Shown here one piece after another: positions 33,438-43,692 of a stretch of 64,000 nucleotides of DNA (position 1 is the stretch's first letter; each line of letters starts with the position of its first letter). The stretch spans positions 124,001 to 188,000 of the forward strand of contig NOKP01000035.1 of assembly GCA_002682825.1 (NCBI GenBank), in the 5' to 3' direction. The notes under the pieces are model-generated. The model was given only the letters and a program-made list of their open reading frames with translations, was not told the DNA's origin and searched no databases. This DNA comes from Neonectria sp. B-13. Taxonomy: Eukaryota; Ascomycota; Sordariomycetes; Hypocreales; Nectriaceae. Position numbers and translations under genes: made by a program.

Positions 33438-34339
33438 AAAGTTCGTCTGGGTCTGGAAGAAACAAGAAAGAGGGCTAAGTGGAAAGGCGGGCATCTCACT
33501 TAGCTGAATAGACTACAACGAATAAAGATAGATCTTCCCGTCGCTGGCTGCTGTGAGACACACTGCTAACTTCTGAAGATGTGCATCTACATGCGGTCCC
33601 AGACACGGACACTACCCACGCTATTGGGCGTGGGTGGCAAGGTGTCTTGTTTTGAGAGCCTCCTCAAGCAGACGTTAACTCTCAATAGCAGCCGGGAGGC
33701 CACAACTGGAGAACGCTTTCCGCACCCTCTTCACAACTTCTCAAACATCGTCGTTCACATTGTACCTTGTACCACGTCTAGATTACTGGAGAACGATGTT
33801 CAACTTTTTCAATGAGCACAGCGCGCTCATGCTCTTCACCATCGTTTTGGTTCAGTATAGCTAAGTAAATCAAGAAAGAAGAGTCGTTTAACTAAGAAAG
33901 AAATATCACGACGATCTTGTCTGGCAGACACCTGCGGAGTGGTATTAATTGTGAGCGTGATTCGTATTGACAGCAACCAAAATCAAATAATCATGTTGCG
34001 AGGAAAAGCCTTTAAATTGCGAGCAATAAGTTGAAGGGTAGAGAAAGACAAACCCTCGTGACTCTTGAGCGTCACTGATGAGAGTTGCTCAATATCCAAA
34101 TCCAGACGCCAAGACTAATCCCCGGAGAGATCAGCGTGCTCTGTGAGTCATACGCCGAATTACTAATACCACTCAACTTCTTCCATTACGATTTCGTCCG
34201 ATACTTTCTATAAAAATGGTCGAAAACTCTGAATAGCCATCCCGTAGCTCCATATCAAATCGATATTCTTGGAAAGAGAGTACTTCGTTCTTCCCCTCAA
34301 TTCTTTCTTTCTTAAACATCGCCTGACCAAGACGTCATC
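33438..34339. other. Intergenic, 0.9 kb
   Basis: This holds the promoter of the DUF2855 gene. No gene or repeat was recognised. Confidence 0.4.
34209..34216 (+). promoter_or_regulatory. TATA box of the DUF2855 gene
   Basis: TATAAAAA lies about 125 bp upstream of the start at 34340, with a pyrimidine-rich leader (CCCCTCAATTCTTTCTTTC) between them. Confidence 0.45.
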
Positions 34340-35608
34340 ATGCTTTCACAAGTCCACGTTGTATCGAAGCATGATTATACAAAACATGCAACGGTTGACG
34401 TCGAAGTCGACCCTCCAAAACTAGACAAGTCGTCTGTCCGCATATGTACACGACTAATTGGCCTTACCAAGAACAACATCACTTACGCGCAAGGCGGCGG
34501 AAGACTCGGATGGTGGGATGCCTTTCCCGTCCCCCCTACTCTACCAGCCCCTTACAACAATTCCGAGGATTGGTGCATTGTTCCGGCATGGGGCTATGCA
34601 GAGGTCATTGATTCGACCACAGATATCCCCAAAGGGTCGTTCCTTTTCGGCTTTTGGCCGATATCAGCCTACCAACACAGCTTGACGCTCGAGCCATGGG
34701 AGCCCAAGGTGCCGGGTCATTATAGAGAGATTAGTGCTCACCGGCAGTCGATGATGAATCTCTACAACCGGTATATGTCTGTGGACAGCCTGCCTCCCGG
34801 GGATACTGCTGGTTGGGTGGCAGCCATGTTTGCTGTATTTGGCTCAGGTTATCTACTGAGCCGGTTTTCGTTTCCTCCGGACCTTGAGCATTCTGTTCCG
34901 ATTCATCCGTTTGGAAGCGGGACTTGGACCAAGGACGACGCAGATCTGACGTCTACCGTCATCGTTGGACTCGCAGCCTCCAGTAAGACGGGAAGGTCGT
35001 TTTTCTGGAACCTAAGCCAACGTCAAGGACAACAAAATCTTCCCCTTGGCTACCTGAACGCCTCCTCAAGCGCACTGGCTGATTCCAATACCAACAATGC
35101 GGCTTTCCCGATCAAAGCCGTTGACTATGGGGGTCTAAGAGAACAAGAGACAAATGAGTGGATCAGCGCGAAGAACCCTCGTCGTGTTATTATCATCGAC
35201 TTTGGTGCCAGAGAAGGAGTCATCAAGTCTTTCCTTTCGTCCGTTTCAGGCGCACTTCCAGAGTCGGTTGGGTTTACCCTGGTGGCTGTTGGGACACAAC
35301 GTGAAGTCATGATAGACCCAACCCTGTCGGCTGGCATTATCAAGGGCCAGCAGTTGGAAAGAGTTCAGTGTAACCACAGCGTTCTCCAAGATCGTGCGAT
35401 GGAGTCCGTGGGTACAGCGTCAGTCTATGATGAGTGGAAGTCAGGGTTTCAGCAGTGGCTAGGTGATGAGGGAGAGAGCACCATGAAGCTTGTTTACGGT
35501 AGCGGCATCAAGACGCAAGCCGGTGGTCTCGACATCGACATGGCCTATAGTGAGTTATGTACAGGTCGCGTTCCTTCCCAAGAAGCGAGGGTTTTCAGGT
35601 TCGATTAG
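34340..35608 (+). CDS. DUF2855 (medium-chain-dehydrogenase-like) protein
   Basis: Single exon, 422 aa. The sequence follows the DUF2855 layout: VRICTRLIGLTKNNITYA near the start, then WWDAFPVPP, WGYAEVIDS and FGFWPISAYQ. The central SAHRQSMMNLYNRY is followed by STVIVGLAASSKTGRSFFW, where a Rossmann-type strand and a GxxSxTG-like turn would be. Members resemble quinone-oxidoreductase folds that have lost parts of the coenzyme site; their reaction is not established. The frame is intact although the genes on both sides are broken. The RIP-marked repeat copy starts 74 bp after its stop codon. Confidence 0.85.
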   Translation: MLSQVHVVSKHDYTKHATVDVEVDPPKLDKSSVRICTRLIGLTKNNITYAQGGGRLGWWDAFPVPPTLPAPYNNSEDWCIVPAWGYAEVIDSTTDIPKGSFLFGFWPISAYQHSLTLEPWEPKVPGHYREISAHRQSMMNLYNRYMSVDSLPPGDTAGWVAAMFAVFGSGYLLSRFSFPPDLEHSVPIHPFGSGTWTKDDADLTSTVIVGLAASSKTGRSFFWNLSQRQGQQNLPLGYLNASSSALADSNTNNAAFPIKAVDYGGLREQETNEWISAKNPRRVIIIDFGAREGVIKSFLSSVSGALPESVGFTLVAVGTQREVMIDPTLSAGIIKGQQLERVQCNHSVLQDRAMESVGTASVYDEWKSGFQQWLGDEGESTMKLVYGSGIKTQAGGLDIDMAYSELCTGRVPSQEARVFRFD

Positions 35609-35681
35609 ATACTTTGACAAGATCCATAACCACAGTCTGAGGCTCCATGATTGGAGATTGTATATAGTTTCAGGTTAGTAG

Positions 35682-36070
35682 CAAATGATAGTATAACAAG
35701 TGCCTAATGAAGTCTACATAATAATGTAGACTATAGTAAGAAAATGTTATTGTAGCTTATAAGTGATATAGAACTTCATTTCTCTAGATTTAGAGTTTCC
35801 TTATACATGCAATTGCGAACGCAACTTGCGATACCGATGGTCCGGGGAAACTGAAAATGACGGCAACGTTGGGGCATACGAGACGTTGGGGTACGTCACA
35901 AACCTCTAGAATGCAAACGACCGTGTGAGTGCAGTGACAACAAGAAACATATGAAGGTCGAGGAAGTACATTTACTCTATTCTTCTAATCAACCCTTGGG
36001 ATAGAGACAGTAATCCCGCCGCTTTTGTATGCCCCTTGACAGCAGCCCGCAACCGCGTTGTCATACCTTC
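35682..36070 (-). repeat. 3' end and flank of an ankyrin-repeat gene, copy B (RIP-biased)
   Basis: Partner of 29450-30240. In the 90 bases compared by eye, 28 differ; 22 of these are G-to-A or C-to-T in this copy relative to copy A, 3 are the reverse and 3 are transversions. The minus-strand reading LRAAVKGHTKAAGLLSLSQG is the last ankyrin repeat and aligns with ARAAQNGHTEVEELL of copy A. Confidence 0.65.
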
Positions 36071-38166
36071 TTATCCTTTGCCTCAGTGTCTGCTCCAGTA
36101 TCAACCAGCAGCTGAACGATGTGTCGATACCCATACCAGCCAGGCAGCGTCACACTGTTGCAATGTTTCGAATCAGCATAGGCCCCTATCCCGAGCAGCA
36201 GTCCAACGATGTCCTGACGCTCATGCCTGACAGTCTAGCGAAGCGGCGTCATGCGATTTCTATCTCGTGTCTTAATTTATGCCCCGCTGTTAAGGAGAAT
36301 TTCCACTCTCTCCACAAGCCCATTTTCAACAGCCAAGTTCAACGGCGTTATGCCATCCTTATCCTCTTATAGTCTGATCCTTTGTCAAGCAGAATCTCAA
36401 CGACGTTCATATGTCCGTTCCTAGAGGCCCAGATTAACGGCGTTCTGCCATCGTTATCCTTCACCTGATTATCGGCCCCATGTTGAAGTAGCAGTGAGAC
36501 AACGACTGTGTACCCATTGCTACTGGCATAGAAAAGAGGCGTCTGGCTGCCGCTATCTTGCAAGTCTGTGTCGTTCTCCTTGAGCATGACTCGCGTTGCG
36601 TCCTCTAACCCGAAGTATGCCGCCAGATGTAGCCCAGTCATACGTCTTGGAACTTTCTGACTGTAGCCTGAGTCCCGTGGATGTTCCTTGAAACACATCA
36701 ATGCCTGACTTGATACCTCGACTTTATTTTTGCTCTCGAGAAATTCGATGACCACCTGGGGTAGTATCTTAGACTTCGAAGCATGGTCTCCCCAGTAGCG
36801 TGATGCGTAATCATAGAATACATTTGACTGCAATCGTATTTCAAACTCTTCATCCGTGAGGCAAAATCCGCTCTCAAATGCACTCAAAGAGAGATATGTT
36901 GCGCAAATGCCTGTGATATGAGCATCCGCATCTGGAAACCAACGTTCCTTCGTTTCCTCAAGGTATTCATGCACAATTAGGTGGGATGGCCGGATGGTGC
37001 CGCTCTCTTCATCCAGTGCGAGTAATCCAGAACACACCGACATTATAGCTTCAACTTGTAAAAGGTTTGAGGCGTGTAGTTCTCGTTCGCCAGCTTCCAT
37101 CGCAAGGGCATGTTGAAGTTCCGACGTAGTCAACGGTCTTTTGGCGAAAGTGATCCATAATAGAAGTTGCTTGGCAAGACTTCTTTCAATCACATTTAAA
37201 CCTTCGATCTGATGCATTACGGATTCAAGTAGTGAGGCGTATGACTTGCGAAGGTTTAGGAGTTCCAGAGCAGTTTGAATAGCTCTAGGAGACATTGTAA
37301 AATCCAGAGAATCCAGATAAAGCTTTGCAACCATGACCTGATGAAGTTAATACGTTTCTTGTATATGGGTTAGATAAACACATACCTGCCGTCAGCAGCC
37401 TCGACAATCTTTGTCTTCAATTCGTCCTCTAGACCTGGACTGCGTGCGACAGGGGGTCGCATTTGCGATATACGGTGCTCCACGTAAATCCACACATCTT
37501 CGGGACTAGCCCGTATCGGCACCAATATGCTGCCTTCAAATTTCTGTTCGATGTGTGGGTAAAGACGGGAAGTCACGAAGATGTTTGCGCCACATTTCGA
37601 CTGGAGCTTGAGAATTTTCGATATCAACGTCATTGAGACATCAACCTGGCACTCGTCAAGAGCATCCACAATGATGAAGACTCTTGAATAATCCTGAATA
37701 GCGACGGACTGCAGAGCTTCTGAGATGTCCTGAATTGATGGGCGTGTCTCCATATTTATGTGCTTGTCATAGAGAGATTTCACGCAGCGTGGCAGGGAAG
37801 ATGAGGTCTCAGTCAGCTGCTTCAGTAAACTCGCAAGTAGATCTTCACTTTGTTTCTCAAGTTGTCGATGGATGTCGCAGTAAAAATACGCAATACCAAC
37901 TGTATCGTCATCCATGAAGCGAGTACAGAGTTCTTCGATCACAATAGACGTGAGGATCGTTTTCCCGGACCCGGGGTGCCCTGTGCAGAGCATGGTCTGT
38001 CTACCGGTCTCCATCCAGGCAGTGAACTTTGTTAAGTCTAGAAGCCATTAGCCAGTCCCTAGGCATCGCTTACTGGTATTGCTAGCCTGCTGAAGACCAT
38101 GATTGGTAGAGTTGAGCCAGTCAAGAATAGTTTCGTTCCCTTGATCATGTAGGCTGTCCAAAGTAT
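35972..38166 (-). pseudogene. NACHT-ankyrin NLR-type gene, broken by stops and frameshifts
   Basis: The 5' part reads ETILDWLNSTNHGLQQ, then GTG-stop-WLLDLTKFTAW. In fungal NLRs this block is GTGQW, so the TAA at 38050-38048 replaces a CAA Gln. The NTPase follows: Walker A CTGHPGSGKT, Walker B FIIVDALDEC and TSRLYPHIE, then an intron near 37381-37338 (weak donor GTGTTT) and the winged-helix-like LAKQLLLWITFAKRPLT. The ankyrin repeats start at MTGLHLAAYFGLEDA; the open frame ends at 36348. Beyond it, repeats continue in other frames with stops at 36279-36277 and 36237-36235 and two one-base shifts, as far as 35972. A 47-bp intron with a GTAAGC donor could splice out the first stop, but would also remove the conserved block. 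The 5' end before 38166 is unclear; no effector domain was recognised there. Confidence 0.75.
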
Positions 38167-38512
38167 TTTAGTTCCCCCTGGGAGGTCGCCTATGATAACG
38201 ATAAAGAATTAATGTTTGTTCACGATTAGAATCTTGAACTCCCTTGGACTTCCTAACAAAAGATCTGTCTGATGAAGACGAGTTCAAAGAACCTTCCTCC
38301 CGCAGCCTCATCAGCCCATGTTTCATGGTATCATCCGAGCGGGACACAGAGTTGCTACTGCTTTCCACTTTCTCCGCAAAGTATCGGTTGATGTCGAAAT
38401 AAAGAGGTATACGCAGCATTCCGCTCTCTCTAAAGCAGGGCATCTCCTGGGCGCTTGTTTACGGTATCTCGTACGTTTTCAACCATGCTCGAACCTTCGC
38501 ACTGCACTCAGT

Positions 38513-40303
38513 CTATACCTCGCTGTCGTCCTGACTATCTGGGCCCCAGGGCAGGGACAAGAGAGAGAAAGCGTGCACATCCTCGGCGATATGATCAATC
38601 AGGGCTTCCATATCGACCTCACCGTCCTCTGAAACCGGAAACGTGCACAGCGGACAGGAGCTGATCTCCGCCGGGACCGTCCGCTTACAGACAGACTTCA
38701 GGGCAGGAATCTGATCCCTGGAGATGGTTTCGTGATGTTCTCGCAGTACATGCGCGACGAAGACTTCCTCTAGACTAAACTGGGTAGAATCCGTACAGGC
38801 TACGCATACCCAGGATTCAACGCTCCGATGGTCGTCGAGGAGGTGCGTTTTCCAGGCATCCTTGGTGAGGTAAAGGGTCTCGGACTTCGAGCAATTGGGT
38901 AAGATGCAGGTGTAAGGGCATAGGTCTTCTGCGAGATGTTTCCTATTTGAAGTTAGATGGTCCCGCCAAAGGTTGGTCATAAGCAAAACATCACCGAGCT
39001 TGTAGAGACTTGAAACTGAACAGCGATAGAGAATCCGGGGAAGTCAACCACGACATGGATGACTGACTTCCTTATCATAATCTCAAATGTAAACATTGCC
39101 ATAGACATGAAATCAACCTACTTCCATCGGTCTTTGTCTGACATCATAGTTGGGAGCACCTGGCAGCAACAAGGACAGCTGAAAAACAGCGCACCCTCGT
39201 TAATCTCAGGTGGATGAGGATAGTCCAACTTGGTAACTGTTGTTGATACTTGTGTGGTTGCAACTTGTGATGGTATCGGGTTCTGGAGTAATGACGAGAG
39301 ATCGGTCACTCCAGATGCACTTGTGCTTGTCTTCTCGGATGGATTCCGAAGGTGCTGCACAGGCTTTGAGCCTTCGGGTAAGGACTTCTCGGGCCTTTTT
39401 TGGAGAGTGCTTTCGCCTTCGGGCTGTTTGGGTGCTTCTATGGGTTCCTTTGGAGGAGATCGAGCGGATGGTGAGGAGCTCCGGTTCTTAGAATGCTTCT
39501 GCGCATATAGAAACCGATTGCGCCGCTTCAAGTTGCAGTTGATTAACCGCAACTGCACAGGGCTCAGTTTGGACGAGTCCATCTGCCCTGGTGAGAATAC
39601 ATATTCCGAAGAGAAAGGCCTCTGAGAGAGCATGGCTGTAGTCAGGTAGGTTCGGAAATCTTGGTGTTCTTCGAACCAGGGCATTCGATCTGCCTTTTCT
39701 AGTCGCGAACGAGTGCCTGATTGACGGATTGCTAGAGTGATTCGGGTGAGCTGATCCAGCATCAAATCCACATTCTTCAAGGCCTCGGATAGAGGAGCAA
39801 CCGAAACGACGTTGGAAGTTGTATCAGAATCGGAGCTGGAATCGTCTGACCAGGGGGAGAAGGATCGCTGTGGAGTGGTCTGTGGCGAAAGGGCATCTGG
39901 TCGTCCTCGACGTTGCTCATCATCGTCATTCGGCTGTCTTTGCACGGGAGTGTTGTTCTGAGTAGTGTCTGATCGCGCTAGATGAGGCGTACATGTCAAC
40001 AAGAACCCCTTCAAGGAAGATACAGAAGGGTATCCTACCTAGCACCATGCATTCTTCAACCATCCGCGTCAATACCCGTAGTAGGTTCACTATTACATCT
40101 CTCTCGTTCGGGTTGAGAGCCAATCTAGCGTCTAGCGATGCCCGGTTGCGCACTGAAGCCCCGATCCCAGAGGCCCAGAGGTTGAAGTCTGCCAAGCGAT
40201 TTTCGGCCCATTCCTTCTGCATCAACGCCGGGACCTTTTGAGATGCAACAAAGCTTTCGCGACACGCAGCGATAGCGTCGAATATCGTCGGCCGTGATTC
40301 CAT
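38513..40303 (-). CDS. C2H2-type zinc-finger-like protein (fungal NLR-associated family)
   Basis: Three exons: 40303-40039, 39977-39122 and 38942-38513; 516 aa. The N-terminal helical region begins MESRPTIFDAIAACRESF. A Ser/Pro-rich linker leads to CPCCCQVLPT, then across the second junction to DRWKKHLAEDLCPYTCILPNC. Further Cys/His pairs follow (WKTHLLDDH, WVCVACTD, HVLREHH, CPLCTFPV, LIDHIAEDVH). The spacing of these pairs is that of several degenerate C2H2 fingers, as found in a common ascomycete family often annotated only as C2H2 protein and sometimes fused to or beside NLR genes. Function is unknown; binding to nucleic acid or protein is possible. It lies directly upstream of the NACHT-ankyrin pseudogene on the same strand (under 400 bp between stop and relic) and is itself intact. 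Confidence 0.8.
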
Positions 40304-40681
40304 GGCTGATTGGAGTATATGGAAGGGAGGCCCAAGTGTCAGTAAGGTCGTGCGTGGTCTTTGTAGTGTTCGCTCAAGCTCAGCATTGGGTGAAGAAGAA
40401 TTCGACTTTGTCCAAGCGGGGAAACACTTGTAAGGCTTTCATGGAGCACGGAGCTGGGAATTCGTGTTAATGTAGTACGTCCTTTATACAGTCGCACCTT
40501 AGGCCGTGTATACGTATACAAACGGAAATCACACAATCACAAAATCGCAAAATCAGAAAACCAGATAATTAACTTTCTATCCGCTAAAATTTACTCCAAT
40601 AGCTCCCTAGTTTATAGTGCTCTTTAGAGCCTCTCTCTCCTATAGGCCCTTAATTCTGCAGAGCCTTAACCCCTACTTAGT
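40304..40681. other. AT-rich intergenic stretch
   Basis: This contains the promoter of the C2H2-type gene and, from about 40515, simple A-rich sequence with repeated ATCACAAAATC-like words. No gene. Confidence 0.4.
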
Positions 40682-40770
40682 ACATTCAATCAGCCACAAT
40701 CCGGCATTTAATCGGTTACAGTTGGTGCATTTAATCGGCTACAATGGGTGCATTCATGCGGCCACGGCAC
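40682..40770 (+). repeat. Imperfect 22-23-bp minisatellite, about four units
   Basis: The units start at 40682, 40704, 40727 and 40750 with the theme GCATTTAATCGGCTACAATG. The second and third are 23 bp with few differences. The last unit runs into the codons for the catalytic-His motif of the subtilase fragment. Confidence 0.55.
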
Positions 40771-41419
40771 GCACATCGCCAGCATCATACTATCTCTCAC
40801 AGATAACATTGACATTTATGTCGGAAAGGTTACTAAATCAGCGTCGTTTGTAGATAAGGAACCAATTGGTAGAGTTGACATGATCTATCTTTCCTTCGGT
40901 TTCGAGGAGTCGAACAAGAGAATTGAGGATGAGATCAAAAAATGCGTATATTCTGGTATTGCCGTGTTCGCGGCCGCCTCCAACGATGGCGTGGATGGGG
41001 ATCGAACCTATCCTGCTAAATACGAGGGCGTTCTATGCATCCATGCAGCAACTGGGGAAGGTAACAAGGCTACCTTCAACCCAAATGCGCTTGAGAAGGA
41101 AGATAACTTCATGGTTGTTGGTGACTGCATTGAATCAGGGTGGAATCCAGACAGTTGTGCCAGGAACTACAAGTCTGGGACATCCTTTGCAACTCCAGTG
41201 GCGGTTTGCACTGCAGCCTTCATGATTGATTATATACGAGAGAACATTCCAGGTAACACAAACTGGAGGGTTGATCCTAAGAGTGGTCAAGGGGTCAGGG
41301 CAATATTCCGTCTGATTGCAAAAAGAAATGACAGCTATGACTGGGTTAGCCCGCTGGGATATTTCAAGAAGTTACGAGCTACAATAGAGGGACATATTAG
41401 AGATGCATTGGAAAGGTAA
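40748..41419 (+). pseudogene. 5'-truncated subtilisin-like serine protease (S8) fragment
   Basis: The frame is open to a TAA at 41419. It starts essentially at the catalytic-His motif CGHGTHIASIIL. The oxyanion/Asn region follows as AVFAAASNDG, and the catalytic Ser is in KSGTSFATPVAV. The region carrying the catalytic Asp (normally about 35-50 residues before the His) is absent, and no in-frame or spliceable sequence for it is visible upstream, where a minisatellite lies instead. The C-terminal RAIFRLIAKRNDSYDWVSP resembles the tail of subtilase effector domains in fungal NLRs. As it stands the product cannot have a complete catalytic triad. Confidence 0.75.
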
Positions 41420-41499
41420 GGGACATGGGGTCCAAAGCAGAAAGCAACGCATTGTAGATCAATTTAAGTTATTGAGGCGCCGTATGCGTTCCAATTACC

Positions 41500-42386
41500 T
41501 CAGATATCGAGATCCTTAAGAATCAAATCATCCACCGTGACGGGCTTATCCTCGTCGGTATCCTCATCGCCAAGAAGGCGGCTAGTATCAACCTTAGGGC
41601 CGTTCCCCTTCAAGATCAACTCGTGTCTCTGCAGAAATTTCCTCGTCACTCTTTTCAGCTTTAGTGTGAAGATCTTGCTTTGGTTAGTCTTCGCTTTGAA
41701 GATGGTGGTAGTCTCCCTACATGCCTCAGCCTTGATCTTTGGGTTTGCCATGTTCCCCGGTATGACTGGGACGCCGGTCGCCAGGGGGATTTTGGCTAGG
41801 GGCAGCTCAATATGACCCTCCAACACTCTTTCGTTTCCCCTGCGTAAGAAAGCTCGACGTCCTCGCACACCATGATGCCCGTCACGAGACACACCGGCTT
41901 TCGCACACTAAACGCTGTCATCCATCCGGGCACCCGGGCCTGCACGTCTGGATCTTGCTTCAGTCTGCCCCAGTACTTATCACACTTCTGCAGTCGCTTC
42001 AGGCGCACGAACTTGCCCTCTAAGTGGACTTTGTCATGCGAGTTGCCCTTATGCGTCAGGCCCGCGATGGATTTTATCGGAGACGCACTGACGGCAGTTT
42101 GGGCGGAATCAGAGCCTTCTACCACGAAGTCGGTGAAGAAGCCTTCAATGGGTGCCTCAACGATGTATTGGAGAGGCGACTCGGGCTCATAGTCGCTGGT
42201 TGGGTCGAGGTAGTGCTTGACGACGGCGCCGAGAATCTTGTCTTCAAATTCGGTAGCATCAAGCCGTGCCGAGTACTTCAGAACCACGAATTCTGGGTCT
42301 CCTTTCATGGCGTACAGAAGTTGGGACACAGTAAATAGACCCAAGTATAACAGGCCGGCTGAGAAGTTGAAATTGGCGTCGCCCAA
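41500..42386 (-). pseudogene. Uncharacterised fungal protein gene, start codon lost and frame broken
   Basis: The coding-like sequence starts LGDANFNFSAGLLYLG at 42386, where a TTG stands in the place expected for ATG; no in-frame ATG precedes it. It continues with GDPEFVVLKYSARLD, KHYLDPTSDYEPESPLQY and GKFVRLKRLQKCDKYWGRLK. Just after EDVELSYAGETKE (about 41815-41835) the frame runs into a stop. The adjacent frame carries on with VLEGHIELPLAKIPLATG, FKAKTNQSKIFTLKLKRV and GPKVDTSRLLGDEDTDED to a stop at 41500. A single base loss explains the break. I recall similar proteins as an unnamed family in fungal genomes rich in NLR genes; no function is established. About 295 codons in total. Confidence 0.6.
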
Positions 42387-43692
42387 GCTGGTATGAGTCC
42401 TTTAGAAAGACTTAAGTCCAAGTGAGGGAAATTACATAATGGCACAGCTGAGGCTGAGGCGTCGAGTGAGGGGTTCTAGCAATTGTAATTTGGGCAGGGT
42501 AACACCAGGCGGGGAAGGCGAGGCGTTCAGATGACTGGCTGTCGCTATTGTGTCAGCAACTTGTGGAGTAGGTGTTACTCACCTACTGTAAGAATATCAT
42601 CTAAGATAATAAACGTAATGCTAATAAAAAGTGTAGGAAAGGGCTACAGCCTAAAAGTAGAGCTTGCTCATGGCGAGAACCAATTTTATAACAGAATGGC
42701 CATCTACAGGTACACTAAATAAAGGTAAAGCAGGTAGTAACATGCTGACGCGGAAACATGCTTAAGATTTGTGAATTTTTTCCTCGTCTTGAAGAGAACC
42801 CCAAAGTGAGCATTGTATTAATTACTGTATAAATGCGTGTTTTCTTTTTAAGCTCTGATCTGTTTTTCATTTTGCACTTCATGTCGAGGAGCAATAAGGA
42901 AGTTTCTCGACGTACGTTGGTGCGGGTGCATGTAAAAGGAGGCTCTGGGTTCTTGCCTAATAAATGGTTGAGAGGCTATGTTCATATCCTAAAAGCAGAA
43001 TACATTTATAGGAAATATTCTAAGAAGGCTCATGGGGGAGCAGTTCACACGGCTGACTCGTTTGGTACAAAAGAAAGTCAAGAAGGATATAGCTAGCCAG
43101 AACACTGAGAACCCGTGATCAACTTCTAAAATTCATGACATCCCTCTGTTCTTCAGAAGTTCGTCTCCATCATGGGAACTAGTTGCCCTGTATCTTTACT
43201 GCAAAGCGTTGTCGGATAGCCTGAGGGTCCGATAGTATCGGCCTCACTTTTCCCGAAACCTGTATTTTGTTGGGGGAAAATGATATCTTGACGGGTTGGT
43301 AGCGACAGGATATCAAATCGCTGCGCTTGACGTGTTGCAACAAGGACTGGTCGAGAAAGGCCTTGGAATACCTTCTCAGCCCAAGGCTATTGCATAGAGG
43401 CAAAATACCTACTACGGAGCCAATCTAGATGCCTTCCTCCCGCTCTTGCGCCCGGTGATGACGATGTCGTTTACTGGGCGACGCAGGTGGTCACTGCTTT
43501 GAGTAAACAACCTGTTCGGTGGCGTAGGCACAGTTAGACGCTGGCCACTTGTCATCTTCGAGCAACTGTGAGTCCGTGCCTCTTCTTGTGACTGAAGGCC
43601 AACTGTTCTTCCACCCGAAACAAGAAGGTATTCCTCCATAATATTCAATTATTGATGCCTTTTTGCGAAGTGTCCAGGTAGAGGAGCTGTGC
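42387..43692. other. Intergenic, 1.3 kb, AT-rich
   Basis: Only short frames without domains (42833-43096 plus, 43179-43403 minus). Possibly decayed coding sequence, but none that I can identify. Confidence 0.4.

Noticed and set aside
42833..43096. 87-codon plus-strand frame in an AT-rich stretch
   Set aside because: No domain and no support from neighbours.
43179..43403. 74-codon minus-strand frame
   Set aside because: It looks vaguely protein-like, but nothing recognisable and no neighbouring exon.
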